Below the pieces are notes generated by a model that worked only from the letters and a program-made list of their open reading frames with translations, searched no databases and was not told where the DNA came from. Shown one piece after another: positions 1-8,015 of a stretch of DNA of 41,123 bases. The stretch covers positions 1 to 41,123 of the IMG/VR virus record IMGVR_UViG_3300020213_000050. One strand, given 5' to 3'. The number at the start of each line of letters is the position of its first letter. Positions within the stretch are counted from its first letter, which is position 1. This DNA is from a virus. A program made the position numbers and the translations under genes.

Positions 1-192
1 ATGAGTAAGATAAAAAGAACAACACATCACGACACTCAAGAACGAACCGGACAGTGATCTTGATCTTGATCTTGAGGTTGATCTTGAGATTGGTGTTGAT
101 CTTGAGATTGGTGGTGATCTTGAGATTGATCTTGAGATTGAGGTTGATCTTGAGATTGAAATAATTTTATACGTAAAATCATTAATGAGTAA
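1..192 (+). CDS. (Gly-X)n repeat protein, copy 1
   Basis: With UGA as Gly this reads as a 63-aa protein. The N-terminus MSKIKRTTHHDTQERTGQ is followed by alternating Gly and Ser/Asp/Gly, interrupted by DWC and DWW where UGG replaces UGA, and a tail NNFIRKIINE. Nearly all repeat glycines are UGA. The stop (UAA, 190-192) overlaps the ATG of the next copy by eight bases. The tail codons are the same DNA that serves as the upstream leader in other copies, so this copy may have lost its own stop. It begins at base 1, so upstream control is not visible. No family recognised; a Gly-rich low-complexity structural or surface protein is a guess. Confidence 0.6.
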
Positions 193-475
193 AATCGAAA
201 GAACATTCTATCCAGACACGCAAGAACGAACTGGAGATTGATCTTGATCTTGATCTTGAGAGTGAGATTGAGATTGAGATTGATATTGAGGTTGATCTCA
301 ATATTGATATTGAGACTGAGATTGATCTTGATTTTGAGGTTGATATTGATGGTGATATTGAGGTTGATATTGATGTTGAGGTTGATATTGAGGTTGATAT
401 TGAGGTTGATCTTGAGATTGAGATTGAGAGTGATCTTGATCTTGATCTTGATCTTGATCTTGAGGTTGATCTTAG
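185..475 (+). CDS. (Gly-X)n repeat protein, copy 2
   Basis: A 96-aa protein in the UGA=Gly frame. The start MSKIERTFYPDTQERTG is a variant of the leader seen in the other copies. From residue 18 on almost every second codon is UGA (38 of 96), paired with Ser, Asp, Tyr, Gly or Glu codons, ending in UAG. Because the DNA has a 6-bp period, other frames on both strands are also open. The UGA frame is preferred because the start, leader peptide and phase are shared between copies. No homologous family is recognised. Under a standard code the product would stop after 18 residues. Confidence 0.65.
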
Positions 476-483
476 CATTAGAA

Positions 484-694
484 CAATGGAAATACTTTTA
501 AGGGAAATTATTTTAGATTTGAGATTTAGTTGAAAATGAAAACAGTAGATATACTAAGAAAACTGCATGTTACAGAATGGTTTGGTGAAGAAGACAGTTG
601 GACGATATCTTATGACGGGATCAACACAGATCATGACGTTGTAGTTTCTGAAGCTTTCGCAAAAGAATTGATCCAACTCAAATATACGATTTGA
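484..694 (+). repeat. 211-bp direct repeat, left copy
   Basis: Base-for-base identical to 39184-39394, at an offset of exactly 38700. It spans the end of one gene and most of the small gene starting at 536. The flanks differ abruptly on both sides. It may be a real duplication, a terminal redundancy, or an assembly effect at repeats near the contig ends. Confidence 0.9.
485..547 (+). pseudogene. 3' fragment of the 38958-39248 gene
   Basis: The last 20 codons (MEILLREI... to UAG) of the gene at 38958-39248 are repeated here exactly, without the first 76 codons. It is the left edge of a 211-bp duplication. An internal ATG could in principle start a 20-aa peptide, but a duplication scar is more likely. 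Confidence 0.65.
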
Positions 695-748
695 GTCGAT
701 AAAATTAGATGATTGACACCACGGGAGCGTCTGAGCTTAATAAAATAA
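536..748 (+). CDS. Small acidic protein, left copy
   Basis: A 70-aa protein (MKTVDILRKLHVTEWFGEED...) whose first 53 codons are identical to the gene at 39236. The duplication ends just inside the codon for Gly-53 (UGA), and this copy then has a different 17-residue tail (VDKIRGLTPRE...) up to UAA. Two in-frame UGA codons. Trp is encoded by UGG twice, showing UGA and UGG are distinct here. Function unknown. Confidence 0.6.
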
Positions 749-831
749 TGGCAGACAGAATGGATGTGCTTTTATCTGATGTAAAATGGAATGAAACTAA
801 ATCAAGACGATGTATTAGTGATAACAGATAA
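709..831 (+). CDS. Hypothetical 40-aa protein
   Basis: ATG to UAA without UGA codons (MIDTTGASELNKIMADRMDV...). It overlaps the end of the preceding gene by 40 bases and the start of the next by 41. The overlaps make it uncertain; no family recognised. Confidence 0.35.
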   Translation: MIDTTGASELNKIMADRMDVLLSDVKWNETKSRRCISDNR

Positions 832-1204
832 ATTTGTGCCCTTGTTTCTTTGAATGGAGGAAAAAGATATACATGAGATAAAATATAATGAAGATCATAT
901 TGTTTGATTTGATGAGAGAGGAAATAAAATATATGAAGAAAATGATATAGGTTATTGGTCTCTATCGGTCTATGATCAAAACGATAAATTAATATACCGT
1001 GAAGACTCTGAGAGGTATATTCAAAAACTAACTTATGACGACAAGGGGAATCGAACAAGCTGGAAAGACTCTAATTTAGAATACCGAAAATGCGAATATG
1101 ACGACAACAATAATGAGATATCTTTCGTAGACCATCGTGGAAATAAAACTATTAAAAAATATAATGAGAATAATTGACAGATATATTGGGAAACTATTAA
1201 ATAA
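791..1204 (+). CDS. DxxGN-repeat protein (paralog of 27918, 28340, 29707)
   Basis: A 137-aa protein containing FVPLFLGMEEKDIHEI near residues 14-29, then repeated units ending in DERGN, DDKGN and DHRGN. The same block (PLFLGM.EKD.H.I, then DERGN) opens the three minus-strand proteins at 27918-30213, so the family is present in both arms. The spacing of the D-x-x-G-N units suggests a small beta-hairpin repeat, similar in style to MORN or RHS units, but I cannot assign a named family. Three UGA glycines, one in the conserved FLGM motif. Confidence 0.75.
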
Positions 1205-1230
1205 CGAACTTTTATCAGAGGTAAAATAAC

Positions 1231-1452
1231 ATGAACTTAAAAAGAATAGGAACGGCAGCTGACATAGCAAGAAGGCTGCACGTATCGGAAAGGGCTATTG
1301 CTCACCGAAAAATAAAATGAAAAATACCTAAGAAATACAAGGAGGACATGAGGTCATTGATAGATGACAAGACCACTGAGATGCGAGAAGAATTCTATGC
1401 TCTCTTTTGAAAGAATGATCAGGGTGGAGAAAAAAAATGTTTTAGATGATAA
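1231..1452 (+). CDS. Putative small HTH DNA-binding protein
   Basis: A 73-aa basic protein. Residues 9-27 (AADIARRLHVSERAIAHRK) have the spacing of a helix-turn-helix, followed by a Lys-rich stretch and a polar tail. Size and motif suit a Cro-like or excisionase-like regulator; this is inferred from pattern only. Three in-frame UGA. The next gene's ATG overlaps its end by seven bases, suggesting coupled translation. Confidence 0.6.
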
Positions 1453-1778
1453 TCGACAGGATGCATAATACACAAGACCAAAAAAAACTCGACTCACTAA
1501 CGAGAGAAGAGAAACTAGCACTAACGACAGTGCAAGCGTTCCGCAACAGATGAACTCTCCTATACGATTTGAGTTGTTGGTATATCACCAAAAACGAGAT
1601 GATGCATGAAGACCGCTGAGATCTACAACTGATACTCCGAAAAAAGGAGGTCAGCTGTTTTGAAAAACAGGCTGTAGAGTTTCAACTTATAATAGACAGC
1701 TGTGTGTGATTATACATCAAAAGGCACGCTAAGAGTGAAACAAGCGTCGATAGAGAACATCGACATATTTATAATTAA
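1446..1778 (+). CDS. Hypothetical 110-aa protein
   Basis: It overlaps the end of the putative regulator and ends with UAA. Mostly helical and charged (LTREEKLALTTVQAF), with several Cys and three UGA glycines. No recognised domain. It sits in a tight plus-strand run of small genes (1231-2152), probably one transcript. Confidence 0.6.
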
Positions 1779-1786
1779 TTGTACAA

Positions 1787-2008
1787 ATGAAAGAACCTAC
1801 AAACAAAGAAATAAGAGACGCACAAGATGCTGTAGATAACTTCAATCAGCAGGATCTACTCTGACGTAACACAAAGATTTTGTCAGATGGTGAGACCTTC
1901 CAAAAGAGGCTATCCGATACGCTACGTGTACAGTTCACGGTTGATGAAAGCGGTAGCAAGGAAATACTCGACATATTTCATAAGGAGAACCACAAGAATA
2001 AGGGGTAG
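1787..2008 (+). CDS. Hypothetical 73-aa protein
   Basis: A charged helical protein (MKEPTNKEIRDAQDAVDNF...), one UGA glycine, ending UAG. The next ATG begins one base after the UAG (overall TAGATG). Eight bases separate it from the gene before. No family recognised. Confidence 0.6.
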
Positions 2009-2152
2009 ATGACTATGAATCAACGGGGGTACATTTTGTACCCCAGTCGGAATGCTAGCAAAAGCAAGTCCACATTGTGCAAAGTTCTAATTTGTGAGTG
2101 CTACTTACAAAAGACAGATCCACTACTTATCAAACCAATAGATATACGCTAG
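2009..2152 (+). CDS. Hypothetical 47-aa protein
   Basis: Starts immediately after the previous stop; basic, with three Cys (MTMNQRGYILYPSRNASKSK...). No UGA codons. It is the last plus-strand ORF before the terminator at 2243. Coding status rests on position and an open frame only. Confidence 0.4.
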   Translation: MTMNQRGYILYPSRNASKSKSTLCKVLICECYLQKTDPLLIKPIDIR

Positions 2153-2242
2153 TCCTCGACTATAGTCTTATTATATATTTTTATTTGTTACTTGCATATT
2201 TGTAAATAACTACTTATTAAACACCCACTTTAAATCCTTATA

Positions 2243-2277
2243 GAAAAAAATACACACTATCAAGTGTGTGTTTTTTA
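2243..2277 (+). terminator. Rho-independent terminator between convergent arms
   Basis: Stem ACACACT/AGTGTGT (2252-2258 with 2263-2269), four-base loop, A-run before and seven-base T-run after. It sits at the meeting point of the plus-strand genes and the minus-strand lysis genes and could serve both directions. 2153-2242 is A/T-rich with nothing recognised. Confidence 0.85.
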
Positions 2278-2352
2278 TTGCAGTGATACGACGATAACTA
2301 TGCATAATGTCACAATAAACGCTATCAAAGTAGTCAAATCAGAGTAGTTCAT
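2275..2352 (-). CDS. 25-aa single-TM peptide
   Basis: ATG to UAA on the minus strand: MNYSDLTT followed by a hydrophobic segment (LIAFIVTLCIVIVVSL) and one closing residue. Directly downstream of the amidase gene, so a holin accessory or antiholin role is conceivable. It is very short and the evidence is only the clean TM segment and position. Confidence 0.4.
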   Translation of the reverse strand: MNYSDLTTLIAFIVTLCIVIVVSLQ

Positions 2353-2404
2353 AGGTCACACCGTAGCTAAAAAAAATCTAAACGCACCTACATATCGTAG
2401 CTAA

Positions 2405-3004
2405 CTATACATTAGTCTTGCCCAGTTTTTCGACTAGAATTGCTAGAAGAAAAGTGCTTTCTGACAATCTTTCATCGTTATTCAGGTTTTTCATTCTTTC
2501 TATGAAAGCTTGCGGGTCTTTGAAAATTCTCTTCTCTTCATTTGTTTTTTTGTAGTTGTCTGTTCGGAGTTTCTCGTAGAATAACATAATGCTTTTTTCT
2601 ATTAAGGATAAATTGAAATTTTTTCACGGGCAAGACTTTTTTGCAAACTCGTTATGCGTGTGTAACTTAGCGTCGGGAAAGTTCTTTATGATCATTCTCA
2701 GGGTTTCGTACTGTTCTTCTGTCGGTGTTTCGATGTCAAAGTTTCATGTCAGGCATATCCCAATACTTTCTTTGTTTATTGCTGCATCACTTCCATGAAA
2801 TCCTACTTCACTAATGGGTCTTGTTTGTAGGAATGATCAATCACCCGCTACGACGAAGTGGTAGGCTATATAGTAATTAAGTGAATTTTTGGTCTTGTGT
2901 AACCTCTTATGGTTCTCATCAAAAGAAGCTATAGATTTTGCCAGTGTCTGATCTCTCGGACTCACTGAATGATGGATCACTATTTTACTGATTTTTCTTG
3001 TCAT
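2405..3004 (-). CDS. Endolysin, N-acetylmuramoyl-L-alanine amidase (Amidase_2 / PGRP fold)
   Basis: A 199-aa protein that would cleave the MurNAc-L-Ala bond of peptidoglycan at lysis. Residues 8-13 are IVIHHS; residues 45-59 contain YIAYHFVVAGDGSFLQ; 82-90 hold GICLTGNFD; 115-130 read HTHNEFAKKSCPGKNF. A His of the HH pair, His-117 and Cys-125 match the zinc ligands of the family. Three family glycines (56, 87, 127) are UGA, which is strong evidence for the code. The remaining ~70 residues are charged and helical, with no known cell-wall-binding repeat. No signal peptide, so release would need a holin; candidates lie just upstream in the operon. Confidence 0.92.
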
Positions 3005-3005
3005 G

Positions 3006-3329
3006 TTATTTTCTAGGTTTTAAAACTCAATTTTCGTAATAGTATTCATCGTCCGTTTCTTCAAGAACCTTGAGAATGTCGCTCTTAAATTCTGCAGACA
3101 ACGCTTTTGAATTAATAAACAGCAATTGTAATAATTGCTCTCTAGGCGTAGCATTGCCATACATTCTATGTAAAGCGTCATGGACAGACTGATACAACAT
3201 GATCTTGTTGTTGTAGTAGTTGCTTCATTGACGTGATGTAGGCAAGATGTGATGACAGTTTTGTATTTCTTTCGTTGAGTTACCGTCCTCTTTATTTATG
3301 AACGGTCTGTAGAAGTCGCCCTTTGCCAT
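3006..3329 (-). CDS. Small HNH-like protein
   Basis: A 107-aa protein. Residues 25-37 read CHHILPTSRQGSN and 49-54 VHDALH, followed by GNATPREQ. This is the usual layout of short phage HNH proteins (HH, N, H), with His-26/27, Asn-37 or Asn-41, and His-50/54 as likely metal and catalytic residues. One UGA Gly sits in the SRxGxN motif. One base separates its stop from the amidase start. It may be a nicking or homing-type nuclease or a degenerate relative. Confidence 0.7.
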
Positions 3330-3366
3330 GTCTATACAAATAACGCTATAAAAGAATTAATTCTTT

Positions 3367-3588
3367 CTATCTATATAGATGCAAAAACTCCTCACATCAT
3401 TCTATTGTATCAAAGTTGGCATAGACTTGCAAGTGTTTAGGTTCTTGTCACCTAATGTAGCAATATTTACTTGTTTCTCCAACTACAAACTGTCACACCA
3501 AGTAACCGTCAGATTTGCAATGATCTTGACTTATTTGTCAATACAACAAAGCACTCAATCATAAGCAGAATAAGATGAGTGCTATCAT
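3367..3588 (-). CDS. Small exported protein (signal peptide)
   Basis: A 73-aa protein beginning MIALILFCLGLSALLYGQIS, a hydrophobic signal sequence or TM anchor, followed by a polar domain with four Cys. Six UGA glycines. Lies in the lysis region between a TM protein and the HNH gene. It could be a spanin-like or exported accessory protein; no specific motif supports a choice. Confidence 0.6.
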
Positions 3589-3607
3589 GATTTTGTATAT
3601 CATATTA

Positions 3608-3829
3608 TTATTTTTTTGAATGAAAGTTTTCTATTTTTTCAAATATTTTGTCAGCCAGTTCGTAGGTCTTTTTGACAATACTTTCTCCTTGATCATTGTG
3701 TATAGAGCCATATATGTCGTCCACCTTCTTATCTGTCTTCCTATGCGAGAATATAACAAGAAACAAAACAACAATCAATAGGCACATGATGAGTACCAAA
3801 ATACTAGAGGGTTCTATCATTTCTTTCAT
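3608..3829 (-). CDS. Single-TM protein, candidate holin
   Basis: 73 aa: N-terminal TM helix (about residues 10-28, ILVLIMCLLIVVLFLVIF) then a charged tail. No UGA. Its start overlaps the 3' end of the next upstream gene by 16 bases, so the two are probably translationally coupled. Size, topology and closeness to the amidase suggest a holin or spanin-type lysis protein. Confidence 0.6.
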   Translation of the reverse strand: MKEMIEPSSILVLIMCLLIVVLFLVIFSHRKTDKKVDDIYGSIHNDQGESIVKKTYELADKIFEKIENFHSKK

Positions 3830-4194
3830 AACTTACAAGGCAAGGAAATAAAATTGGTTTTGATATTATCTAGCTCTACCGAGACCTTCTCTCTGTATCT
3901 CTTTTCTTCATTCTCGTTCTTTTCGATCATATCCGCAATCTTTTGGAGACTGTCGGTGACCTTATGGATGAAGTCAAACTGTTTGAGTTTGTCCTCGTTC
4001 TTCTCCATTCTCAAGATCTCTTTAGTTCTCTCAGTTTCGGTGTTAATTGTCTTCCGATCCTGGATAACACCGTCTTTCGTTGCAAGCAACACCTTGACTA
4101 CATAGATCAATCAGATCAAAGATAGTGCCAAGACAGTTCACATTGTACCTGATCCTATCAGGCTATCTAGAGCGGATATAGCACTGTCCTCCAT
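3814..4194 (-). CDS. TM plus coiled-coil protein, lysis region
   Basis: 126 aa: one TM segment (about residues 20-38, MGTVLALSLIGLIYVVKVL) then about 80 residues of charged helix with coiled-coil character. UGA encodes glycines around the TM and two near the C-terminus (GKKG). The layout resembles holins with long cytoplasmic tails or i-spanins. It is the first gene of a lysis group with 3608-3829. Confidence 0.6.
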
Positions 4195-4217
4195 GCTTAC
4201 TATGTTGATAAATTAAA

Positions 4218-4430
4218 TTAAATTTCCGTATCTCGTATGACTCATATTTCAGTCATCTTAGCTTTAATCTCTGTCTTAGCTGTCTCTTGATTATATGCAG
4301 GGTCGTATGAGGATTGGAAACCGTCTAGCACTCCGTCAAACACTGGTGCTATTTGCATTTGTGTAATTGCAGCTCAATCGTAGTCTGTGCCAGTTACGTC
4401 TGTATTTATAGCCCAAGATAATTGTACCAT
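4218..4430 (-). CDS. Hypothetical 70-aa protein, end of tail-fibre operon
   Basis: Starts MVQLSWAINTDVTGTD; acidic, two UGA glycines, ends UAA. Lies 23 bases after the lectin-like gene. Possibly a fibre-associated or tape-like small protein; nothing diagnostic. Confidence 0.55.
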
Positions 4431-4453
4431 TTTGGAATAATGAGTAAATAAAG

Positions 4454-4771
4454 TTATGGTCTTGCTGTAGCTGTTCGCTCTATATTCCCCGTCCAACTTG
4501 TTTTCATTTTCATAGTGAATCAAGACGAGGTTACAACAGATTTTCGGTCTGGACTATTTGCATCGTCCATGAAATTTGTTGTTATTCTAGGCGGTGTAGT
4601 GAAAGGAGTAGCAAACACAATATTCACATTCTTTGAACTTGTAAACATAGCTATACCTTGATCTGTGCGTAATTTACGAACAGTGTTTCAATCCCCTTTT
4701 CTGAGTGGTTCGTTACTTTCGGGTAGGTTCAGTATACTGTTTTGCATTTCAAGTATTGCTCTTCTTGTCAT
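4454..4771 (-). CDS. Small fibre protein with H-type-lectin-like fold
   Basis: 105 aa. The centre reads VNIVFATPFTTPPRI followed about 25 residues later by SGFTMKMK. This F-x-x-P-F-x-x-x-P pattern and later GF-strand are typical of H_lectin domains at phage fibre tips. Its place after larger fibre genes supports receptor binding. Two UGA glycines. Assignment is from pattern only. Confidence 0.5.
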
Positions 4772-4791
4772 ATCTATATAAGAAAAATAAA

Positions 4792-5451
4792 CTATAGGTT
4801 GTAGAAAACCTTATGGAACTTCTTGACGATATCGTTTGTATCGACTCAAGTAGCGACTACCTTTATAATCTGACTTATTGACATATCCACCGCTGTCGCC
4901 TCGAACCTATACTCATCAGGGAATAGGGTGACTTCATCAGAATATCATACATCCACCCCTATTTTCTGTGATGTTCAGTCCTTGAACACCTTAGCAATCA
5001 GCCTAAAACTTCAATCGTTTTGCCCCTGTGCTAGTGTATCATAAATTAAGGATGTTCAAAGGTATACCTGTACTCTTTTTGAGTTTGCATTTGCAGCAAA
5101 TGTTCACACTATGTATAGCTCTATATTGTTTCCTTCGTCAAATAGTATTCATGCAGGTATAGTATATGTCGCTATATCTGTAGCTACCGCTAGCACGTTT
5201 CATTCATCCGTCACACTTGCATCAAGCTGCGTCGCTGTAGTATACGTACGAGTAGATATTAGATAAGCATCAATAACAGCGTACAATAATATTAATTCAG
5301 GTCAGGTCAGAGCGAGTGTAAACTCAACAATAATCAGTTGTGAAGTCTTATTTCGTTCAACATTCAGTGGCGTTTGCCCTACTCCAGAGATAATCAACGG
5401 TCGTAATTCTGTAGGGTTTGCCTGCAGTAAATATGCCCTTTCGTAGATCAT
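4792..5451 (-). CDS. Tail-fibre or baseplate-type beta protein
   Basis: A 219-aa, beta-rich, Thr/Val-rich protein (MIYERAYLLQANPTEL...). Many UGA glycines, e.g. in PAGILFDEG and YLGTS. Its ATG overlaps the UAA of the upstream gene by one base (TAATG). Composition and position fit an accessory fibre or receptor-binding protein; no named family. Confidence 0.65.
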
Positions 5452-6149
5452 TATGCTACTTTAGTTACGGATAAAGTTCTAGCATACAAACTAGATATTC
5501 AAGTACCGTTAGTTTTCCATTGTAGCTCTATAGCTTGTGAGCCATTAACCGTCACTCTTGCCTGTGTCGTAAATCAACTGATATGGTTAGCTAATTGGTT
5601 TGCTGTGTTATTTGATTGTCTCTCACTGTTTGCCACCCTCACACCACCTGAATATATACTAACTAAAGTACGTCAACCATTCAAAGAGTTAGACATAGAT
5701 CAAGAAGAGATCACAAGATATGTTCAAGAAACTGGAGTGATAGTCATTGTTGTTGCTAGAGCGTCGGTAGCTAATGCTCTAGTAATTATTGTAGCACTTG
5801 ATACCTCCGTAGTTGTCGTAGTTGAAACAGCCCCTATAAAACTAGCGTCCCAATCCAACAAACGTAAAGCGGTCAATACTAATGTACCCTCTACAGAAAA
5901 TGTGTAAGACGCTTGCCCATTGATAAGATCAGAGCCTACAGGTGCTATAGTAATAGCGAAAGCCCCCTCATTGATGATTTTTAGTTCCACTCAGATATTT
6001 CAAGACATAGTGGAAGATATGGCTGGAAGAGTGATAGTTGCTGCTCCAGTAACTTCTAGTATGTAATCGTCGTTAGTGATAGTTACAGCACCTACAACTT
6101 GTCTGATCTGCGTGTTTATCTCTGCAGATTGTTTATACGTTTTTCACAT
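5451..6149 (-). CDS. Fibre-region structural protein, Thr-rich
   Basis: 232 aa. Its first part (QVVGAVTITNDDYILEVTG, then ATITLPAIS) resembles the short beta-prism-like modules in phage fibres. A Ser/Thr run TTTTTEVSS lies near the middle. Nine UGA codons including the second codon (MGKTYK). Stop overlaps the next start by one base. Probably trimeric fibre material; inference from composition and position. Confidence 0.65.
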
Positions 6150-6167
6150 GCTTGCTATTCTCAAAAA

Positions 6168-6494
6168 TTAAATACAGTTGTTTGTGTCTAGTGTTGTGAT
6201 GAATGCCTTGATATTTGAGACAGTTGCTTCAGACAATTCGGCATTAGCAACATCATATGAGTCAAAAAGAGTTGCTCATACATTTTGTCTTGGGCTTTGG
6301 ATCATAGTTGTAGGATCGATAAACATTCCTCTCTTGTACTGTAATCTGACTATTTGGGTTTTAGCTATTTCTCCAACATTGAGATAGTTTATCTTACAAA
6401 CAATTTCTACCATACCGCCCAAAAAATCGTTGCTGAATGATGATACTTCTACTGTTCTATCTAGTCCACAATGTGAACAAATTGATATATTCAT
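6168..6494 (-). CDS. Hypothetical 108-aa protein
   Basis: Starts MNISICSHCGLDRTVEV; a single C-x-x-C pair near the N-terminus might bind metal. Middle part beta-rich (GEIAKTQIVRLQYKRG). One UGA. Lies between two fibre-type genes with short gaps. No family recognised. Confidence 0.6.
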
Positions 6495-6515
6495 TTTGAA
6501 AGATTATATAATAAA

Positions 6516-7700
6516 TTAAACGTTTACGTTCAGTATATCGTCCACAAATATAGCGGAACTACGTCAAGTAGTGCTCCAATCTTTGCTGATCCTTGATTGA
6601 CTCTTAATACTTACTCTTGAGCCTGCTGCTCAAGTCCACTCTATCAGATCTCAGGTGGTGGCTCTCCTCAATGTATTATTGTATGACTCTACATTAATAG
6701 TATTTGTTCACGTTCAATATATCAGTGCTGCTCCAGTGATAATTGTACAGTCTCATATCTTGATTAATGCTCAACTATTTAGTGGTGCACACGTAAATGT
6801 CTCTTCAGACGTAATACATACTGGCACATCGTGAACATGAACAGTGGTTCATATTTCGTCTATGCCTGTAACAAGAGATGTACAACTAATATATCCGATA
6901 TCCCTAATCCTAACGTCCTGCAATCATCAAGCAGCTGGTCAACAAGCTATCAGAACATTACTAATATCTATATTATAGATATTAGACATTGAAACCTTAC
7001 CTCACCCGCTGAGTGTCGATGCGTACGGTAGTCATGAGTAACTATATATATATCAAATATTCCTGATATCTGCATCGAAAATAGAAAAAATAGATCAAAT
7101 GTGAGAAGCTAATCAACTCATGTTTAGTATCACATTTCATGAAGTTCATATATCTCACTGTATATAACAATCTCAAATTCCCTGTATTGTGATGATCTTA
7201 AAAATTGATGTTATAATGTTTCCCGCTATAGTAGCATTATATAGAGTTAGACTGATCTGGAAACCCGTTGGCGTAATGTCTTCCACATATGTTCCATCAT
7301 ATATATGCAATAAATTTGCACCCGCATCAATAGCTCCTTGTATTGTTAAAAAGGGCTTTGATACTGTACCGACCACGCCCGTCAAATCGTCTCACCCCTT
7401 GTTGACTATAGCCGCTGTAGGTGACATTGCTATGTTAGATGCAACTGGAGACATATTGTCCAAAAGAACTTTTCTATGTAGCCCCGCTGAAGCGTCGTAT
7501 ATAACCCCAAAATCTGCAGCAGTATCCACAACAGTCTCTTCTACCAGTCAATTAATATCGAGCTGGATAGGTGTAGCAATAGATCAGTCGCCCTGTGCTC
7601 ACTCTGTTGTATTCTGCCCACCCGCTACAGGAACACCTGCTAGCGGTGCATCTGTAAACAAATCAGGGTCTACTAGTTGTCAAATATCTATACGTACCAT
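6516..7700 (-). CDS. Tail spike, right-handed beta-helix
   Basis: 394 aa. Around residue 105 the sequence VSKPFLTIQGAIDAGAN then LHIYDGTYVED matches the start of pectate-lyase-like parallel beta-helices (DUF1565 type), where a PxxTIQxAI segment opens the helix. The rest is short Ile/Asn/Gly strands as expected for stacked coils. Very rich in UGA glycines (about 30), often at turns. Such spikes bind or cut surface polysaccharide; no catalytic pair can be named. Confidence 0.75.
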
Positions 7701-7727
7701 TATTATATTGTTATTATAAATAAATCA

Positions 7728-7991
7728 TTACGCGTAGGCGTAAGCCGCCCTTTGTGACCACTGTTGACCTAACGCATCAAAGTATAGCGATGTAGTTGGG
7801 TTTATTGGTTTGAGCATTTCCCCGTTTGCGTTGACTCTATAGATATATCGTGACTTGTCTGCCACTCTACCAGAGACAGGGGTGATCCCCGCCGCTATCT
7901 TACCTACGATTGTGTCTCCTGCAAATGTTATTGTGTCTGTTCGTACTATTTCCTCTCTCGATAGGTTGAGGATGTCTATAACTGGTTGCAT
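7728..7991 (-). CDS. Hypothetical 87-aa virion-region protein
   Basis: MQPVIDILNLSREEIVRT..., with GRVADKSRYIYRVNANGEM near the middle and a Tyr/Ala tail. No UGA at all, unlike its neighbours, which may mark high expression. Possibly a small fibre or baseplate component. Confidence 0.6.
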   Translation of the reverse strand: MQPVIDILNLSREEIVRTDTITFAGDTIVGKIAAGITPVSGRVADKSRYIYRVNANGEMLKPINPTTSLYFDALGQQWSQRAAYAYA

Positions 7992-8015
7992 GTTTTATAT
8001 TGATACAATAAAGGG

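Noticed and set aside
1-57. Simple circular overlap of the window ends
   Set aside because: The 57-base match to 41052-41108 is not continued exactly: the right end has an extra GAGAGT unit, so it may be repeat similarity and not a clean assembly overlap.
182-478. Minus-strand Ser-Arg/Ser-Ile and plus-strand Ile-Leu-Arg frames over the hexamer arrays
   Set aside because: They are open only because of the 6-bp period; they lack a shared start and leader, while the UGA frame has both in every copy.
705-1058. Minus-strand frame of 117 codons opposite the repeat protein
   Set aside because: The plus-strand 791-1204 protein has clear paralogs; the antisense frame is a shadow.
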